Shown one piece after another: positions 3,827-5,212 of a DNA stretch of 5,212 nt. Origin of the DNA: Erysipelotrichaceae bacterium (GTDB taxonomy: Bacteria; Bacillota_I; Bacilli_A; Erysipelotrichales; Erysipelotrichaceae); contig DAIDML010000027.1 in assembly GCA_027449005.1 (NCBI GenBank), positions 1 through 5,212 of the forward strand, in the 5' to 3' direction. The notes under the pieces are model-generated. The model had not been told where the DNA came from, made no database searches, and saw nothing but the letters and a program-made list of their open reading frames with translations. Within the stretch, counting starts at the first letter, position 1; the number at the start of each line of letters is the position of its first letter. The translations under genes were made by a program, and so were the position numbers.

Positions 3827-5212
3827 TTATTCTTTAGGCACCCATGCTAAGGCCACTAAAGGAATGGAGATGTTGTTGGAAGTGGCTCTTATCTCAACTT
3901 CTTCAGGATGATCTGTGGTTACATCATAGTCATCACTGATCTTTAAGACATGATTTTCAAGTTCTTGACTTAACTCTTGAAGTTGATTTTGAACTGATTC
4001 TAACGTTTCTTGAGCTTGTTCAATGCCTTGTCCACTCTTGAGTGCTTTAGATGAACTCTTCATGGCTGATCCAACACGGGTAATGGATGTGGCTGAGATC
4101 TTCTTTGATCCAAATAAGGCTGAGAAGATGGCAGTTCCTGTCGATACCATCGCATCCATTTTCTTTTGATTGGCTAAGGTGCTCTGTTTTTCAACGGCTT
4201 GTTGAGCACGACGTAAACGATCTTCTAAGGTATTCATTCGTGTGGCGTATTTTTTCTTTAGTGCTTCAATGGCTTCATCTCTGGCTTCATGAGCTGCATG
4301 TTGGAGTCGAATCACAAAGTCTCGTTGATCTTCATTGACTTGTGAAAGCAGTTTTAGTTTTGGACTGTAGATGAGTTTAAGTGAAACGTTGGTTCGGATA
4401 AATTGATTGAGTGATTTTTCCCAAAGATCATAGTTCTTTAGATTTGAAGCCGCTTGAGGGTACGCTTCAAACACCGCATTGTCTGGTTTTTGTCGACTAA
4501 TGTCTTTTAAAGAAAGGTTGACTTTCTTTGCTTCACTCCAATCCACACTGATGACTCCATCATGAATTGGTGCAAGGAACACGACATTTTGATTGAGTGA
4601 AACATTGTGTTTAGCACTTTGGTAAAACACATCTCCTACCCCTATACAATAAGGTTCATAGGTGAGTGATGATGTTGAATAATGTTGTGGTGGACAATAC
4701 ACTTGAGGAATTTGCGCTGATAAGATGGGTTGAGATGAAGATTGTGTTGTTTTTTGAGGTTGGAAGGCGTGTTGAGTCGTGGATGGGGTTTGATTTAACG
4801 AAGCAATTTGATCACGGGTCATTGGTCCTGCCAAATAAGAAAGCACCCATCGAGTTGAGAATAAGGTTGGATTCGCTTCATGCACACTGTGCAAGTAAAA
4901 TTGTCGCTGACTTAAACCAGCAATTAAGCGTTCAGTTTGTGAGCGATTAAATGGTTGATCTGATGCTAGTCCTTCAAGCCCAGCAATCAATCGCTCAATA
5001 TCACGTTGAGTTTGAAGTCGTCCTATTAACCACGTTCCTGTGTTGGACAACGCTTTATAGTCCAAATCCACAGGATTTTGAGTGGATAACACTAAACCAA
5101 GTCCATATGCACGAGCTTGTTTGAGCAGGGTTAACAATGGGGTCTTGGATGGAGGATTAGCCACGGGTGGTAAGAAGCCAAACAATTCATCCATGTACAA
5201 CATGGCTCTTAA
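3827..5212 (-). CDS. HerA/FtsK-superfamily ATP-binding protein, C-terminal part (5' end outside window)
   Basis: The frame is open to the right edge. It reads LRA before the first in-window ATG (5203-5201), so the true start lies outside. Visible residues number 461 from the edge. AMLYMDE (3-9) is a Walker B strand with acidic Asp8-Glu9, LLKQARAYGLGLVLSTQNP (29-47) contains a HerA-type STQ sensor, and GRLQT (64-68) carries a candidate arginine finger (Arg65). Walker A must lie upstream. These segments and WVLSYLAGPMTRDQI match a family of large bacterial HerA-like proteins that, from memory, are about 800 residues long and usually annotated only as ATP-binding protein. After a low-complexity Gln/Ser/Thr/Pro stretch (about 138-170) come a folded region, a charged coiled coil (about 293-345), a Gly/Ala-rich segment with ALFGSKK, and a second coiled coil (about 393-424). 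HerA/FtsK ATPases form hexameric rings that move DNA or protein. The role of this subfamily is, as far as I know, not established. It converges on the reductase gene. Confidence 0.85.
   Translation of the reverse strand, partial: LRAMLYMDELFGFLPPVANPPSKTPLLTLLKQARAYGLGLVLSTQNPVDLDYKALSNTGTWLIGRLQTQRDIERLIAGLEGLASDQPFNRSQTERLIAGLSQRQFYLHSVHEANPTLFSTRWVLSYLAGPMTRDQIASLNQTPSTTQHAFQPQKTTQSSSQPILSAQIPQVYCPPQHYSTSSLTYEPYCIGVGDVFYQSAKHNVSLNQNVVFLAPIHDGVISVDWSEAKKVNLSLKDISRQKPDNAVFEAYPQAASNLKNYDLWEKSLNQFIRTNVSLKLIYSPKLKLLSQVNEDQRDFVIRLQHAAHEARDEAIEALKKKYATRMNTLEDRLRRAQQAVEKQSTLANQKKMDAMVSTGTAIFSALFGSKKISATSITRVGSAMKSSSKALKSGQGIEQAQETLESVQNQLQELSQELENHVLKISDDYDVTTDHPEEVEIRATSNNISIPLVALAWVPKE

Noticed and set aside
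4087..4950. Plus-strand open frames opposite the ATPase gene
   Set aside because: They lie wholly inside the well-supported minus-strand gene and their translations show no family-like features.

Overview
The window comes from an AT-rich bacterium (I estimate about 40% G+C by eye), most likely a low-GC Firmicute or Mollicutes-like lineage that uses the standard code. The signs are strong AGGAGG-type ribosome binding sites, short hairpin-plus-T terminators, a lipobox lipoprotein, and TGA as a stop beside TGG for Trp in intact genes. I cannot name the genus.

Positions 1-1564 look like a decaying region. After the tail of an unidentified gene (stop at 113) comes a broken two-transmembrane HD-GYP-type sensor on the + strand (110-984). 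It has an in-frame TGA, a one-base frameshift, and only the second half of the HD-GYP domain. Next is the C-terminal end of a membrane protein on the - strand (1038-1181) with its own terminator. It abuts, nearly base to base, an N-terminally shortened ArsR-type regulator on the + strand (1184-1564). The simplest reading is that one deletion removed the 5' halves of two divergent genes and the promoter region between them.

Positions 1565-3784 hold two intact + strand genes. The first is a lipoprotein of the PQQ-dependent aldose/glucose dehydrogenase family (1655-2926). The second is an aldo/keto reductase with a complete catalytic tetrad (start best placed at 2978, end 3784). They lie 51 bases apart with no clear terminator between them, so they may be partly co-transcribed. 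Each also has an inverted repeat next to a TATACT-like -10 box and so may have its own regulated promoter. One enzyme would act on sugars outside the cell and the other on carbonyls inside; no joint pathway can be shown from sequence.

Positions 3785-5212 hold a strong bidirectional terminator and, converging from the - strand, the C-terminal part of a large HerA/FtsK-superfamily ATP-binding protein. It enters at the right edge at about its Walker B motif; the Walker A half lies outside the window.

I found no CRISPR array, tRNA, rRNA, insertion sequence or phage gene, and no convincing undescribed system. The most interesting content is the molecular record of gene decay on the left and the two inverted repeats in front of the dehydrogenase and reductase genes.
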